DNA of 64,000 nucleotides. Source: Oxytropis ochrocephala. Lineage: Eukaryota; Streptophyta; Magnoliopsida; Fabales; Fabaceae. Position 1 is the stretch's first letter. Each line of letters begins with the position of its first letter. This document shows positions 1 to 13,400 of this stretch, piece by piece. Under the pieces are notes generated by a model. That model had not been told where the DNA came from and searched no databases. It worked only from the letters and a program-made list of their open reading frames with translations. The stretch covers positions 111,991,315 to 112,055,314 of the forward strand of contig CM037089.1 of NCBI GenBank assembly GCA_020916435.1, read 5' to 3'. The translations under genes were made by a program, and so were the position numbers.

Positions 1-28
1 GTTGTACATGTAAATTTAAAGAACTTAC

Positions 29-3000
29 TTGGGAGACCACATCAGCACTCTTTGCTAAACGGGCGACATCACTTGATGGGGTATCTTCGATCAGAAGGAC
101 ATCTGACTCGGTTCAGTCAATCGTACCCTATGCTCAAGTTAATGGCCAAACATGTTACAAAACAATTTTCTTTGATGGTTACAAATATGTTAAAAGATTC
201 ACTATGTAACATCCCTAGTTCCGTTAATTTTGAATTATGAAATTAACGAGTGATTTATTATCCGAGTAAATCATAAGTCACGTCTCGGATACGAGTTTGA
301 CTCGAGAACAATGAGTAATCATTAAAGTATAGGATTGATTTGCAAAAGTGATTGAATTGTGTGAATTGAATGTGGTTTTTTTTGGGTAAAAATGGGATTA
401 GTGAGTATTAGTGAGCCAAGGGCATTTAGGTCTTTTCCACCCAAATAAACCCCTCAGCTCACCAACACATTAAATAAGCCTCATTTCATTTGTTTCTTCA
501 CTTTGCTGAAATTGAGAAGAGACAAAGATACTAGAGAGAGAGAGAGAGAGTGGAACATGAGGAAGAGGAGAAGAGGAAGGGAAGGAGATCATCCCCATTA
601 CTCAATTCATTTGAGGAGATGAAGTTTTGAACATACTTGAAGCTAGCTTAAGGTTTAGGAAGCTCAAATTTTTATTGGGAACCCTTGGTCCAACCTACAT
701 TGTCATTGAAGACATATTTGGGGGTAATGATACTGTTGAATTTGAACTGGGAGCTTTGGGGGTTTCGGTTTAAAGTTTGGGAGCGAGTTCGGTTCGAGTT
801 CGGGAAGTTTTGGGATTGTGAGCTTCAGAACGTCTCGATTGTTTCGTGATTTTCATCACGATAGGTGAGTTTTACTCACGTTTAGGGGTTTTGTGTTCTG
901 AATGATTGACTGTGTCGTGCGTTTCATTTCGTTCCGTTGGGTTTTGAAAATTTTACGAGTCGAAAACTGTTTTCGAAAATTATACGTTTTATGACTTATT
1001 GGTTAAACTATATATTGATGTATATATTGATATGTGGATATGTGGATTGTTTTGATGAAATATTATGTGTGATGACTGTTTACATGTTGGGGATTGAATT
1101 GGATAATGGATTGGATGCGAACGGATTAACGGAAACGAGAAAACGAGCAAAAGTTGGTATTTACGTATGCGGGGAAAACACGTCGTGTTTGAAAACACGG
1201 TGCCAGTGTTTCTCTCGGGTTGACAAAGTCTCGTTTTAAGCCAAGTCTCGTTTTCGTGGTTCCGTTCGATTCCAAACCTCTCCTAATTCCTTCCTCAACC
1301 CTTTTCCAAGTTTTTAGGTCTGTTATGCCATGATTTTGGTTGTGATTGAACCACTTTTAATAAATGTTTTGAAGTTATAAATCTTCCGAAAAACCGTAAA
1401 ACTTAGAATACGCGTGAATAGCCATCAAGAATTGGGCTATGAACTATAGATAAGTAATTTAAATTGTACATAGTCATCAAGAATTGTACTATGAACTCTA
1501 ATGTAATTCATTTATCTAGTGATTGATTGTGTTTTGTAATTAATATCGAATTACTAATAAATGGGCGTACTTAGGTTGGGAAGAAACTCTCAATGCTATT
1601 GACCAATTCGGTAAGGAATTGGGTGCGTCAAGGCGTACTTAGGTTGAGAGGAAACTCTCAATGCTATTGACCAATTCGGTAAGGAATTGGGTGTGTCAAG
1701 GCGTACTTAGGTTGAGAGGAAACTCCCAGTGCTATTGACCAATTCGGTGAGGGATTGGGTGCGTCATAAATAATCTTTTTGAAAGGAAAAATGTTTTATA
1801 AATGAACCGAGTGATAGGTAAGGGGTCACGGTAAGACTCACTGAGATATGTTATCTCACCCTATCATATGGTGTTGTTTTACAGAGAAACAGGGAAAGAA
1901 GAAGGTTGTATGGCACAAATAGGTGGCATGCTCGGATAGAAGATTGAAGATTTTAGTTCTTCCATCTGTGTTATGTTTTTTTCCTTGTATCTTTGTACCC
2001 GATTTATGACTTGATTTTGTTTTAAGTGATTAATCGTTTCCGCTATTCTTGTAAAGATGTGAATCTAAACAGGAAATTTGCCTCTGATGTATGCTAAAAT
2101 TGTACATTTTGATATTTCTACTTGTTAGAGATATTAGGGTGTTACACACTAAGTCATACATATGTTACTTAACAAACGCACCTCAGAAGCCCACTTATCC
2201 TTATAGGCCTTGATAACCTTGATGTCCTCAGAAACAGTGCGCACACGGTATGAACGTGGATATCTATCACCATCCTTTTGCTCAGCTTGGATTCTCCATA
2301 ATGCCTCCTTGCCTTGTAGGCCAACAACCTCACTTGGTATTTTTGAGTTTCGATCATAACAACTCCATTGACAATCACCCAGTCCACCAGAGCTGACTCT
2401 GCTCAAGAGAGCTACCAAGTGAGGTTTTGCTGATGTTCAAATGTCATGAAAACCACCGTTGGTCGAAACTCAAAAATCATATGTGAGATGTAATGGAATA
2501 CAGTATAACGCTAAATTAAGCCGGAAGTGTTTTTTTACTTTTCACGCAACAATGCGGTCTCTGGAATGTCTGGATTGAACAACAGCCTTGTAGTCCTTCC
2601 TGCTGTTTGAAGAGTAGTACCACCTGTTCGCAATAGACACATATCATAATGGGCGGTTAGCATTACATATCTTCTGATTAAGATATAAAGTTAATTAAAT
2701 ATACAACTAAGACATTACCTGGCCATGTACCAAATTTACAGAACAAAACAACAACACCATCTCCGGAGGCACCGCCAGACTGCAAGAACCCCTTCATCTC
2801 AATTGCGTATTCCCCGAAGAGAGTCACACTATAGCAAAAGCTGTTTAAAAAGAGACAGTTAATAGAATTTTAATTGTAACACCCGTTTTCATTAAGCATA
2901 TTCAAAAAAAAGTTACTCATGTATACGATTACTAATGTGCCCATAATAGCCATAAATCACTACCCTTGGTTCTCAAGGTCAGTTGGTAGCCTTGTGCTCT

Positions 3001-3431
3001 TTCCCGTGGTTGTATGGAACTCAGATTCCCGCCCTATCCCAGTAAGCACTCCAACGACATCTAATAAGCAATGGGAAAATTACAAGTGTTAAGTTTTAAA
3101 TGAATTCAAACTTATCTCTTATATGAACTGCTTGGCTCTCATTGATAAAATAGCATGCTTACCAACTAAAAAGTTTTTGTTGAAATCCTTATCGAAACAC
3201 TCTCTGGGAGGTGTAAATTGGTAGGGCGGGATTTCAACTTCGTCAGGTGAGACACGACTAATTTCAGTGTTGTATTTAATGTTGAGCCGGTAATGGTGAG
3301 TAGCAAGCACAATACTCCCCATAGTTGATTCCTAAAGCAAAGTTTGATACGGTGTAGACAAAACCTTCACTGAGAGACCCGCAGTGTTTGTAGATGAACT
3401 GCTTATCGATGTGGGCCTGTATCTTCGATCC
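29..3431 (-). CDS. RPA1-like (replication protein A 70 kDa subunit-like) gene, partial, spliced
   Basis: Minus-strand exons with matching splice phases: 3431-3163, 3060-2964, 2840-2719, 2623-2539, 2398-2182 and 106-29, likely continuing off the left edge. The exon at 3060 carries the block DVVGVLTGIGRESEF and the exon at 2623 carries LLFNPDIPETALLREK, both typical of the plant DUF223/RPA1 OB-fold family. The 2398-2182 exon has DGDRYPRSYRVRTVSEDI, resembling the RPA1 C-terminal OB fold. Family members bind single-stranded DNA; in legumes many are Helitron-associated or recently duplicated. Oddities: no Cys4 zinc finger is seen in the C-terminal part; one extra base near 3305-3310 appears to shift the frame inside the first visible exon; no N-terminal exon was found to the right of 3431; a solo LTR occupies the intron between 2182 and 106. 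It may be a pseudogene, although the other five junctions keep frame. Confidence 0.68.
205..2146 (+). mobile_element. Solo LTR of a Ty3/gypsy-like element in an RPA1-like intron
   Basis: It begins TGTAACATCCCTA and ends TAGGGTGTTACA, a terminal inverted repeat typical of plant gypsy LTRs, and is flanked by the 5-bp TSD cacta at 200-204 and 2147-2151. There is no internal coding region or second LTR, so this is a solo LTR produced by LTR-LTR recombination. A related LTR start in reverse orientation ends at 17750. The LTR contains a GA-rich stretch at 532-552 and a tandem repeat at 1565-1767. Orientation is taken from the likely LTR 5' end and cannot be proved without internal sequence. Confidence 0.85.
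1565..1767 (+). repeat. 68-bp tandem repeat, 3 copies, inside the solo LTR
   Basis: The unit starting gcgtacttaggttg recurs at 1565, 1633 and 1701 with a period of 68 bp. Each copy ends in a variant of aattgggtgcgtca and copies differ by a few substitutions. A shorter degenerate repeat (catcaagaattg...ctatgaact) precedes it at about 1424-1500. Confidence 0.85.
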
Positions 3432-4487
3432 CTATACCAAGAAATGAACTCCGTTACTTATGTTTATGCAAGACTATATGTATATGACGGCAAAATAATG
3501 TAAAATATATATATTTATATTTATATGATAACTTATATACATATATCTATATATTATTATTATAAATACTGATCATAAAATAATGGATTAATTACCTTCT
3601 ACATAAGAGAGGGTGGGAGTAGATCGTAACAGCAATTTTTTTTTGTTTTAGTTTACAGTTTTTCCCAGACATTAGACTAACATGTTTTTGAAATCACAAT
3701 TCTCCTTTCCTAAAAATTTGATTGGGTTTGATTGGTGTTTTTTTTACTGGCTTTGTGAGGTTTATTTGTGAAGGCACAGGTTTTTTTGCCCTTAAAACTG
3801 GGTAAATCTTGTAAATAATTTCAGCTAATAGCTATTTAGTGTGGATCCACAATTGTAGCGCTATAGTTGCAAGCATTTTGACTATCTTACAATTTGGTTT
3901 GAATAAACCATTTAAGTCACAATTGCAGCAAATGTGAATCACTATTTGTCAACTTGGTTTGAATCACCATTTGACTATTTAACTGATGAAAAATTTGTTA
4001 TTATTGGGATGAAATCACCATTTAATTGTCTTAATTGTGAGTCTTAAAGAGGAATTGAATGTATGTAATTATTTGCGCAGGTTGTATTTTAAGAGGCATT
4101 GGAAGAGTGTTATTTGACATTTGACACATACGGGTGGATCAGGATTGTTCAATAGTCAATTGTTTAAAAACAATCAATCACGGCCGTCCAGCTTGTAGCC
4201 GTGGGGTCTGATGTTGATGACGTGGAAAGCCACGTATTTTAAAGAGATCTGCGTGTAATATTACAATTGATCGCTTAGGTGGCAATATTTGTGAATTATA
4301 TTACTTATGATTATGATATAACAAAAGTGCTCAAAATGAGACCGAGGGAGTAGTATTTAAGCATTTTTCTGTTGTCTCAACTCTCAAGCAGTACTTGTTC
4401 TTGAAGCAGCAAAAGACAACACACTCTGCATCGGATAGAAAGAAGCAAAGTTTGAGTGAGGTGAGAGTGGTGTGTGAGTTAGCAGCA
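3432..4487. promoter_or_regulatory. Intergenic region between divergent RPA1-like and tRNA methyltransferase genes
   Basis: About 1 kb without coding signal. The left half is AT-rich, with runs of TATATA at 3505-3570, and holds degenerate repeats of ttggtttgaat...accattt (3890-3990). At 4214-4236 two ACGT-core motifs face each other (gatgacgtgg ... gccacgta), resembling G-box/bZIP-type sites. TATTTAA at 4354-4360 could be a TATA element for the plus-strand gene. No promoter activity can be shown from sequence alone. Confidence 0.35.
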
Positions 4488-7400
4488 ATGGAAATTCCAT
4501 TCCCTGCACTCAAATCCCTAAATCTCAACGTAGTAAACCCTTTTCATTTTCGATCTAAACTTTCTCTTTTCCGTCCATTCAATCTACTTCATTTCAAATC
4601 CGCCACACCTTTTCCCTCTCTTTCTTTCCGCCCCCTTTCTTCTCTAAGTAATCCCCCTTCTCTCTCTCTCTCTCTCTCTCTCTAAATTCAGTTTGTTATT
4701 ATGAGTCTAATGTTGTTGTTGTTTGAATGTTACAGATGGTTCTGCTGAGATAAGCAGCAAGGAAGGTAATTTGCCTCAAGGTGTTGGAGAAGCTGTAAAT
4801 GGAGGAGCATCACATTCCAAGGTTCTTCAGGTTGTCTTAGTCTCCCCTCAGGTAAAATTCAATTCATTTCGTTTTTTTATAAGCTAATGTTAGTGGTTAA
4901 TTAGTTAAGGAAAGAGAGAGAATTGTTAGTTTTCGGAGTTTAGATACTGGACTTCTGTTTAAGGGTTTAGGGTTTTGGGATTCAGTTGATTTAGTTTTGT
5001 TTGAATATACAATTGGGGGATGCAAAACCTAATGATAATATAATGAAATTAAAAAAATTACAATAATTATTAGTTGGATAACATTAATGATAGAAACCTT
5101 TTCTGGTAATTGGCACTCAATAAGTTTATCTCTTTTGAGCAAAGATGTGACAGGGTTTGGATTGTTAGGGAAGCTCCGGAACAATCAAAAGCTCACACAA
5201 GAAGCTCCAATGGAGGAATGGAACTTGGAGTGATGAACTAGGGTTCTATTGCAACAATAGAGTAAATAGAACAGAGAGAGAGAGAAATGTTTTCTGTAAT
5301 AATTGATTGATAATTTCATTAATGTGAATGTGGCATAAATACAACCAATCCAAAAGGAATATTCCCAAAACTAGCCAGCTGGAATAGCCAGAGAAAACTA
5401 GAAGAAATACAACGGAAATAAAAGGACAGTACTAATGCAATAGTACTCTTTAGGTAAAACAGTAAATAGAAACTAATTACTAGTAACTGTGGGATACTGT
5501 CACAATACCCACCGCTCGAGCAACACTCTTGTCCTCAAGAGTGAAAATGAGGAAATTCCTTGAGAAGGTCATAGTAAAACTCCCAAGTAGCCATATCCGG
5601 AGGGAGGTCTTTCCATTTCACCAACGCTTTGGTGGCAGCCATCCTTCCTCGCTTGACCATCTTTCTTGCCAATATAGCCTCGGGTTCGCCATGTGGAGTA
5701 GGCAAGACAGCAGCAATGGGGTGTTGAATAACCGATGCAGCAGGGTCAGTACACAGCTTCAATTGACTCACATGGAAGACATTGTGAATTCCAGTAGAAG
5801 GGGGAAGCTCCAATTGGTAAGCTACACTTCCAATGTGATCCAAAATCTTGTAAGGACCATAGTATTTGGGATTCAGCTTATGGTAAGATTGATTCCTTAA
5901 AGAGTACTGCCGATATGGTTGAAGCTTCAAAAACACATAAGTACCAATGGTAAATTGTCTATCACTTCTTCGACGGTTAGCTTGTTGAGTCATACGATTC
6001 TGGGCTCTAGTAAGATGAAACTTGAGAAGTTTGATAGCCTCTTCTCTAGCTTGCAAAGATCTGTCCACTATTAAAGAAGATGACTCACCAGGCAGATATG
6101 AAAGGTGCAAGGGTGGAGGCTGCCCGTAAACAACTTCATATGGAGTAGTACGAATAGAAGAGTGAAAATTGGTATTATACCACCATTCGGCCAAAGATAA
6201 CCAATTAAGCCAAGAAGAAGCTTGTTCTGAACACATACACCTGAGATATGTTTCTAAAGCTTTGTTCACAATCTCAGTCTGACCATCACTCTGAGGATGG
6301 TAGGCACTAGATTCATTAAGAGAAACCCCTTGCAGAGAAAAGAACTCTGTCCAAACTTCACTCAAGAAAATTGGGTCACGGTCACTGGTGATGGAGGCAG
6401 GCATTCCATGTATTTTAAATAACGAATCCAGAAACAATTGTGCTACTTCTAGAGCAGTATAAGGATGAGATATAGGCAAGAAGTGTGCATACTTGCTAAG
6501 TCGATCAACAACCACCAAAATAACGTGCTTACCGTTGGATTTAGGAAGACCCTCTACAAAATCCAAGCTGATATCTTCCCAAATACGATTGGGGATGGGC
6601 AGAGGCTGAAGAAGCCCAGGGGAAGCAGCCTGGTCTGTTTTGTTTCTCTGACATATAGTGCAGCTACGAACATATGCCTGGATATCACGAGTCATCCCGC
6701 GCCAGAAAAACAGAGTTTTAACTCTGGCAGTAGTGTTATCACGCCCTGAATGGCCCCCACTGGCAGAATCATGGAGCCAATTAAGGATAAAAGTCTTGAC
6801 CGAAGCATCGTTGCCAATGACTAGTTTACCATTTCTCCTAAGCATATCATCCTTCCAAGTAAATTTAGCATGAGATGTAGGGTCTTTCTTTAAGTCATCA
6901 ATAAGCTGAGTAACATGAGGATCCTGTTTCCAAGAGTCAGCAATGTGTTGCTGCAAATCAGGTGCCACCGTATTGAGAGTAAGTGCCAACAGCTCAGAAC
7001 CTTCAACTCGAGAAAGGGCGTCAGCTGCAGAATTTTCTTTACCTTCCTTGTAAAAAATTTCGAACTCAAAACCCATCAATTTAGCCATCCATGCTTGTTG
7101 GAAAGGAGTATTCAAGCGCTGCTCCAACATATATTTGATGCTGCGTTGATCAGTTTTAATTGTAAATGGCTGGTGTGCAAGATACGTTCCCCACTTCTGA
7201 ATAGCGTAAACAATTGCCAAGAGCTCCTTTTCATAGATAGATAGAGCCATTTGTCTTGGACCCAAGGACTTGCTGAGATATGCAATAGGATGGTTGTCCT
7301 GCATCAGAACTGCTCCTATGCCACGGCCTGACGCATCTGTCTCTAAAACAAACTTTTTTGAGAAGTCGGGTAACTGCAAAACAGGGGCTGTTATGAGAGC

Positions 7401-10400
7401 AGATTTCAATAAATTAAAAGCAACAGCAGCAGCATCACTCCATTCATAGGCATCTCTTTTGAGTAGGTCTGTCAACGGCTTTGCAATCTTGCCAAAATCC
7501 TTGACGAACCGTCTATAATAACCAGCCAAGCCAAGAAATCCTCGGAGTTGCTTTACAGACTTGGTGTAGGCCAATCAGAAACAGCCTTCAGCTTGGAAGG
7601 ATCGGTGGACACCCCATTCTTAGTAATAAAGTGGCCAAGATACTCCACTCTACTTGTAGCAAAATGACACTTAGCTTGATTAAGAAACAAATGGTTAGCT
7701 CGAACCACTTCAAAAACCTCAGTAAGGTGCTGAATATGAACCTGCAAAGAGGGACTATAAACTAAAATGTCATCAAAAAACACAATTACAAATTTCCTGA
7801 GGAATTGCTTTGAAACACATGATTCATCAATGCTTGAAAAGAAAATTTGGAGCATTTGTCGACCCGAAAGGCATGACCAAATACTCAAAGTGTCCACTGT
7901 GAGTCTTAAAAGCTGTCTTGAATTCCTCACCCTTGCTCATTCTCAATTGATGATAACCGGACCTCAAGTCTAGTTTAGAGAATATGGCCGCACCTCCTAG
8001 TTCATCCATCAAGTCCTCGATCAAAGGAATAGGAAATCTATCCTTGATTGTATACTGATTCAGCCTCCGATAGTCCACACATAGTCTCCATGATCCATCT
8101 TTTTTGCGAACCAACACTGTTGGTGAAGCAAAAGGATCATTGCTATGTCTAATAACACCACGGTCCATCATCTCAAAGAATCAATTTATCTACAACATCT
8201 TTTTGAACTATTGAATACCTATATGGCCTCGTATTAATAGAGTACAAACACCACTCCTTAAGAGGAATCTTGTGGTCAAAGCCAGGCCTCAAAGGTGGTA
8301 AGCAAGTAGGCTCTCTAAATATATCCTCATACATCTTAATAAGCATCATGATTTCACTAGGAGTAGTGGGATCAGTATTACCTGGATGATCAACATTACA
8401 AGAAGGAACCCTGGCGAGGAGTAGCTTGGTCAAGTTGCAAAAAACACAATTCTGCCCCATGCTCCACAGCAACATTCATAGCTTCATTGGAAATAAGTTT
8501 GATGTTCGAAGGCTTAGCACCACGCAGAGAAACCCTCCTGCCAGCCATGGAAAATTCCATATACAGCTTCTCAAAATCCCAAAGAATGGGCCCAAGGGAC
8601 TTCAACCATTGCACACCTAAAATAAGATCACAACAAACCAACGGAAGAACAATGAAATCAGCCGTGAACTCATGATTATGCATAGACCACGTGAATCCCT
8701 TACACACAAATGGAGCTTCCAACTTGTGGCCTCCGCCACCCGTAATAGACATAGGCTTTACTTGATCCAATTTGCAACCAAGTTTCTTAGCTATGGCCAG
8801 ATCAAGGAAGTTATGTGTACTTCCACTATCAAGTAATATTTGAAGAGCTCTTTTAGCACTAATGCCCCTTACTCTCATGGTTTGATAGCTAGATGATCCA
8901 GTTAGGGCCTGTAGCGAAATTTGTGGGGTGTCGGGTATTTCCACAGGGGTGAGGACGGGTTCTAATTCATGCTCTACCACAGACTCTTGTGGTGTTTCAG
9001 TAGAAGGCTCCTCCTCATCAACTTCCATCATCATTAAGGTGTGCTTTCCACTTATGTTTGAGATGGTGGCCAGGGTGTGAATTGTTCATCACAATACCAA
9101 CACAATCCCTTAGCACTTCTTTCCTCTAATTGGGCTTTTGTGAAAGGTTTATTGAATGGGGGTTTGTGGTTAGGGTTATTGGCAATGATAGGTGGTTGAG
9201 TTTGGTTCAGTGAAGGGCTTTCTGGTTGTGGTAAGGCTGTTTGTAGCTAAAATGTTTCTGGGTAGTTGGTTTAGTAGCTTCCAGCAACTTAGCAAGGTTA
9301 GAGGCATGAGCTATAGTTGTTGGGTTAAACATACGCACATGGGCTTGAGTAACAGGGTCTAAATTAGCAATAAATATGCTAAGAGCATGCTCAGGTAATA
9401 TGCTAACTTGAGTAAGGGCTAATTCAAACTCATCAATGTATTTTTGAGCTGAATTAGAATGTTTCACCTGAATCAATTCTGCGAGAGGGTCCTCGTAGAA
9501 ATCCCCGAACCTTCTTTTAACATCAGCAGAGTATCTGGGCCACATCGGGTACTCATCGAAACGTGCCCTCATGTAATTGAGATGCCATTGCAGGGCAAGA
9601 CCTTCCAAGTGGATCGATGCAAGCTTCACTCGAGACTCAGGAGGCGTTTCATCAAGCAAGAAAAACTGATCGCATTTATACAGCCAATCCTTCACCTTTT
9701 TCCCATCGAACCTAGGAAAATCAACTTTGGATATGCGAGTGGAATAATTTCGAGCTGAAGTGTTTGGGTTTTGCGTGACATTTTCGTTTCTGGGTTGTTG
9801 AAGCGGAGGGTCGGTTTGGTTGTTGGGAGGGTTGTTGCTCGATTGAGCAGGACCTTGGTTTTGAGCTTGAGAAATGATGAGGTTTCTCAGTTCCTCCATG
9901 CGTGTATCTATTGTCATCTGCACTTGATCGATTCTCGCATTCATAGCACTGATGTTCTCTTCCATTTTTCGATCAAGATCTGCAACCGATTGGCTTCTGG
10001 TCATCGTCATTTGCGAAAGCGCCGAGGAAAAAACTGCTACTGATACCAACTGTGACAGGGTTTGGATTGTTAGGGAAGCTCCGGAACAATCAAAAGCTCA
10101 CACAAGAAGCTCCAATGGAGGAATGGAACTTGGAGTGATGAACTAGGGTTCTATTGCAACAATAGAGTAAATAGAACAGAGAGAGAGAAATGTTTTCTGT
10201 AATAATTGATTGATAATTTCATTAATGTGAATGTGGCATAAATACAACCAATCCAAAAGGAATATTCCCAAAACTAGCCAGCTGGAATAGCCAGAGAAAA
10301 CTAGAAGAAATACAACGGAAATAAAAGGACAGTACTAATGCAATAGTACTCTTTAGGTAAAACAGTAAATAGAAACTAATTACTAGTAACTGTGGGATAC

Positions 10401-13400
10401 TGTCACAAAAGAAGACTTTATTGAACTGAAGAGAAGAAGGTTCAACATCAAATTGAGAACATATAGAAATAGAATAGCAACAAAGTTCTAGAAGTTGTGT
10501 GTCAAATTGTACTCTGCTACACTAGTTGTGAATATGACATCAATCTGCAAAAGAGGATTTTGGTTCTTGTTGAAGGACCTAGTTGAGTTGGTGAGGAGTT
10601 GGAACTTGACTATAGGGTTTTAGCCACTTTATGTATAGACGGGAAAAAGACTCAATTTTTTTTTATATAAGTTGATGTGCTTGATGATGTTACAACAGAA
10701 AAAGTTCTAACCGTTTTTCATACTAATACTAGATTCTTGATACGAATTAAATAAGGAACGAAACTGATGATATATATATATAGAGAGAGAGAAATATGGA
10801 TGTCAATCCTAATAGATAATCTAAGATATTTTAAATTATATTAAGATACAATATTTGATATAAAGGGGTGTTTTTCATCTACTCTAACAGTAGTAATGAA
10901 TGTGGTAATAACTAGATTTTTGTTGGTTGTGATTTGTTAGACAAAGCTGCAAGTGCAGCAATGCGTAAACCAGAGTCTAACTGAGTTCTCAGTTAGTTAC
11001 AATAGAGAGTTATTGTGTGTGTGTTACATTAGTGTGGTGTATGGTGAGGTAATTACAATATAAGACTGAGCTAGAAGCTATTCTTCTAATATGGTTACAA
11101 TTACATACATTCATTAGAAAGTTGCCTTGCTTGTATCCATTGATTGGAGATACATGAAGTTTGGGTCTTTGATAAGTGTGGGCTATGAAGTGAGGAGCTT
11201 TTGTTGATAACATATACATGAAGTTTGGGTCTTTGTTAAGTGTGTGCTATGAAGTGAGGAACTTTTGTTGATAACATATACACACATGTTTTTGTTACCT
11301 TAGTGTGAAACATAGTATTATAGTGTCCATGATTTATGATGTGCAAAATCCTTCTTGCTTTTACAACATATTTATTTTCAGAGTTAAACAGGCAGGAATT
11401 GTAATACAATCCCAGTTGAGTAATGTGGGCCCAAAAAGAGTGATGTCAGATGTGGGAAGAATATAGGAAAAGGGAGGGAATTACGTGACATGGCAGTAGA
11501 TGCTGCCACTCTATTAGGATGGAGCAGTTATAGGAGGTAGAGGAGAGAGGAGTAAGGGTCATTGATGTGTGTTAAGAGGTTTGTTAGGAGAGTATTTTCT
11601 GGTTGTTCTTTCTGTAATTGAGCGTTTTGCTCCATTTCTAATCACTAAATACAATCAGCTTTTCTCCTTTTATTATAGGGTTCTATCAAATTGCAGATGA
11701 AAACCAAGTTCTTACCTTTATTTTTAGCTTAGAAGTAGAATCTCTCAGTTACAGAAGCTTGGTCTGATATTTAAGTTGTTTTTGTTAGATTCCAGGAAAC
11801 ACTGGGTGCATTGCTAGAACATGTGCAGCATCAGCTGTTGGACTACACTTAGTTGGTGTAAGTTTTGCTTTCTAGTTCAATAATTTTTTGCATTTGATAA
11901 TATGTTTGTCTTCTATTTTCATGTTTGTTGCAAAATACTAATCATACAACCTTTATATTTCTCTATCTTTTCAGCCATTAGGATATAAGGTGGATGATAC
12001 TAAACTAAAGCGAGCTGGATTGGATTACTGGCCGTATCCATGGACATATACTTCTTTTAAGTTGAAATATTTTCTCATTTGCTTCTCATCTGCTATTATA
12101 GAAAAACTTTTCTACCATGCAGGGTAAATTTAAACTGTGTTCTGCATGCTTGACCCTTATTGGCTCTCATGCTTCCTCTAAATCTTGTTTTTACTAGTTG
12201 AAGTGTGATGCTTTTCAAAAATAATGCATCTAGTACCTTTAAGAATTTGGATTTAGTGCAGTCTGAGAGAGTTTGCAGTCAAGCAGTCGGTAAACTCGGA
12301 GTCGTCCGATCAAGATCGGATAGTCCAAATTTTATGAGTAGTTTTTGATTTTTGCATAATATAAAATTTGAATTTGAAATCTGGACTACCCAATCTTGCT
12401 CGGACGAGTTCGAGCTTACCAAATGCATGACTGCACACAAACCGGGGATCCATGAGTATTGACGTAGTTGCATATTATTGTTTTATATTTGTTTTCCATT
12501 ATTAACACAAAATTGCAGATATGTGGTTGTTAAAATTCATGATTCTTGGGAAGATTTTCGTGATTATTTTAGGAAACAGGTGGTTATCATCCTAATACTT
12601 AAATTGCGAAAATCTTTGTCATTATTTTCTTTTTATTTACTCAACATGTCAACATTATTTGGTACAGGAGGGTGAAAAGCGGTTGCTAGCATTTACAAAG
12701 AGGGGAACAAAAATTCATTCAGTAAGTGTCACAGTAAATAAATATTAGTATTTACCTTTTTACCTAGTAGGTTTATTTCTAGCACTTTTATGCTTTTGTC
12801 TTATTGTGTGACTTACCATGTTCTAGAATATTTCTAGGGAATATTGGCAATGACTAGCTAATCATTTGTGGCTAGATTGTCCTATTTATATCATTTCCTA
12901 GTATTGAATGAAGCAACCAATCAATATCAATCAAATACTCTCTTAACCCTAAAAACTCTCTTTATTCCTCTCTCAACTCATGAACTATCGAAGGGTATTC
13001 ATCCCATTACCTTTCCTAGCTTGAGTTAGGGTATTACCGGAGATCATTCTCCCTAGTATCCATTTATCCTGTTACAATTGGTATCAGAGCATCGACCTGG
13101 TGCTCTGCTTCCATGGAGGCAATGTTGCGAAATCAGATTGGGAACGCAATAGGGTTTCCAAAGTTCAATGGATTTCAAGTTCATGAATGGCTACACAAGT
13201 GTGAGGAGTTTTTCTTCCTAAACAACACTCCTTTTGAAGCTAAGGTGAGGCTGGTTGTTCATAACTTAGAGGGACTTGCCCTACAATGGCACTTGAATTA
13301 CATGAGGTTAAGGTACCATTTCGATCTCCACTGGTATGAGTATATTGCTGACCTCTATCATCGCTTTGGAGGCTCATGGGAAGGAGAACAGTACTCTTAT

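Larger units (their letters stand above)
5146..10407 (-). mobile_element. Ty3/gypsy chromovirus (Reina-like), complete with LTRs, in intron 2
   Basis: LTRs at 5146-5504 (359 bp) and 10051-10407 (357 bp) begin and end TGTGACAG/TGTCACA and are flanked by TSD aaaga at 5141-5145 and 10408-10412. On the minus strand the LTR is followed by the primer site TTGGTATCAGTAGC (initiator-Met tRNA type). A purine-rich tract GAGCGGTGGG precedes the other LTR. Order on the minus strand is gag, protease, RT, RNase H, integrase, chromodomain. By eye the LTRs differ only by one GA unit, so insertion is recent. Small size, short LTRs and the C-terminal chromodomain suggest the Reina clade (inference). Confidence 0.93.

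Noticed and set aside
4395..4487. Upstream extension of the methyltransferase start
   Set aside because: The longer frame begins at a non-ATG codon; the first ATG is 4488.
5529..5900. 123-codon plus-strand frame at the left of the chromovirus
   Set aside because: Shadow of the integrase/chromodomain frame on the opposite strand.
12279..12473. 64-codon minus-strand frame in intron 4
   Set aside because: Entirely within the MITE-like hairpin.
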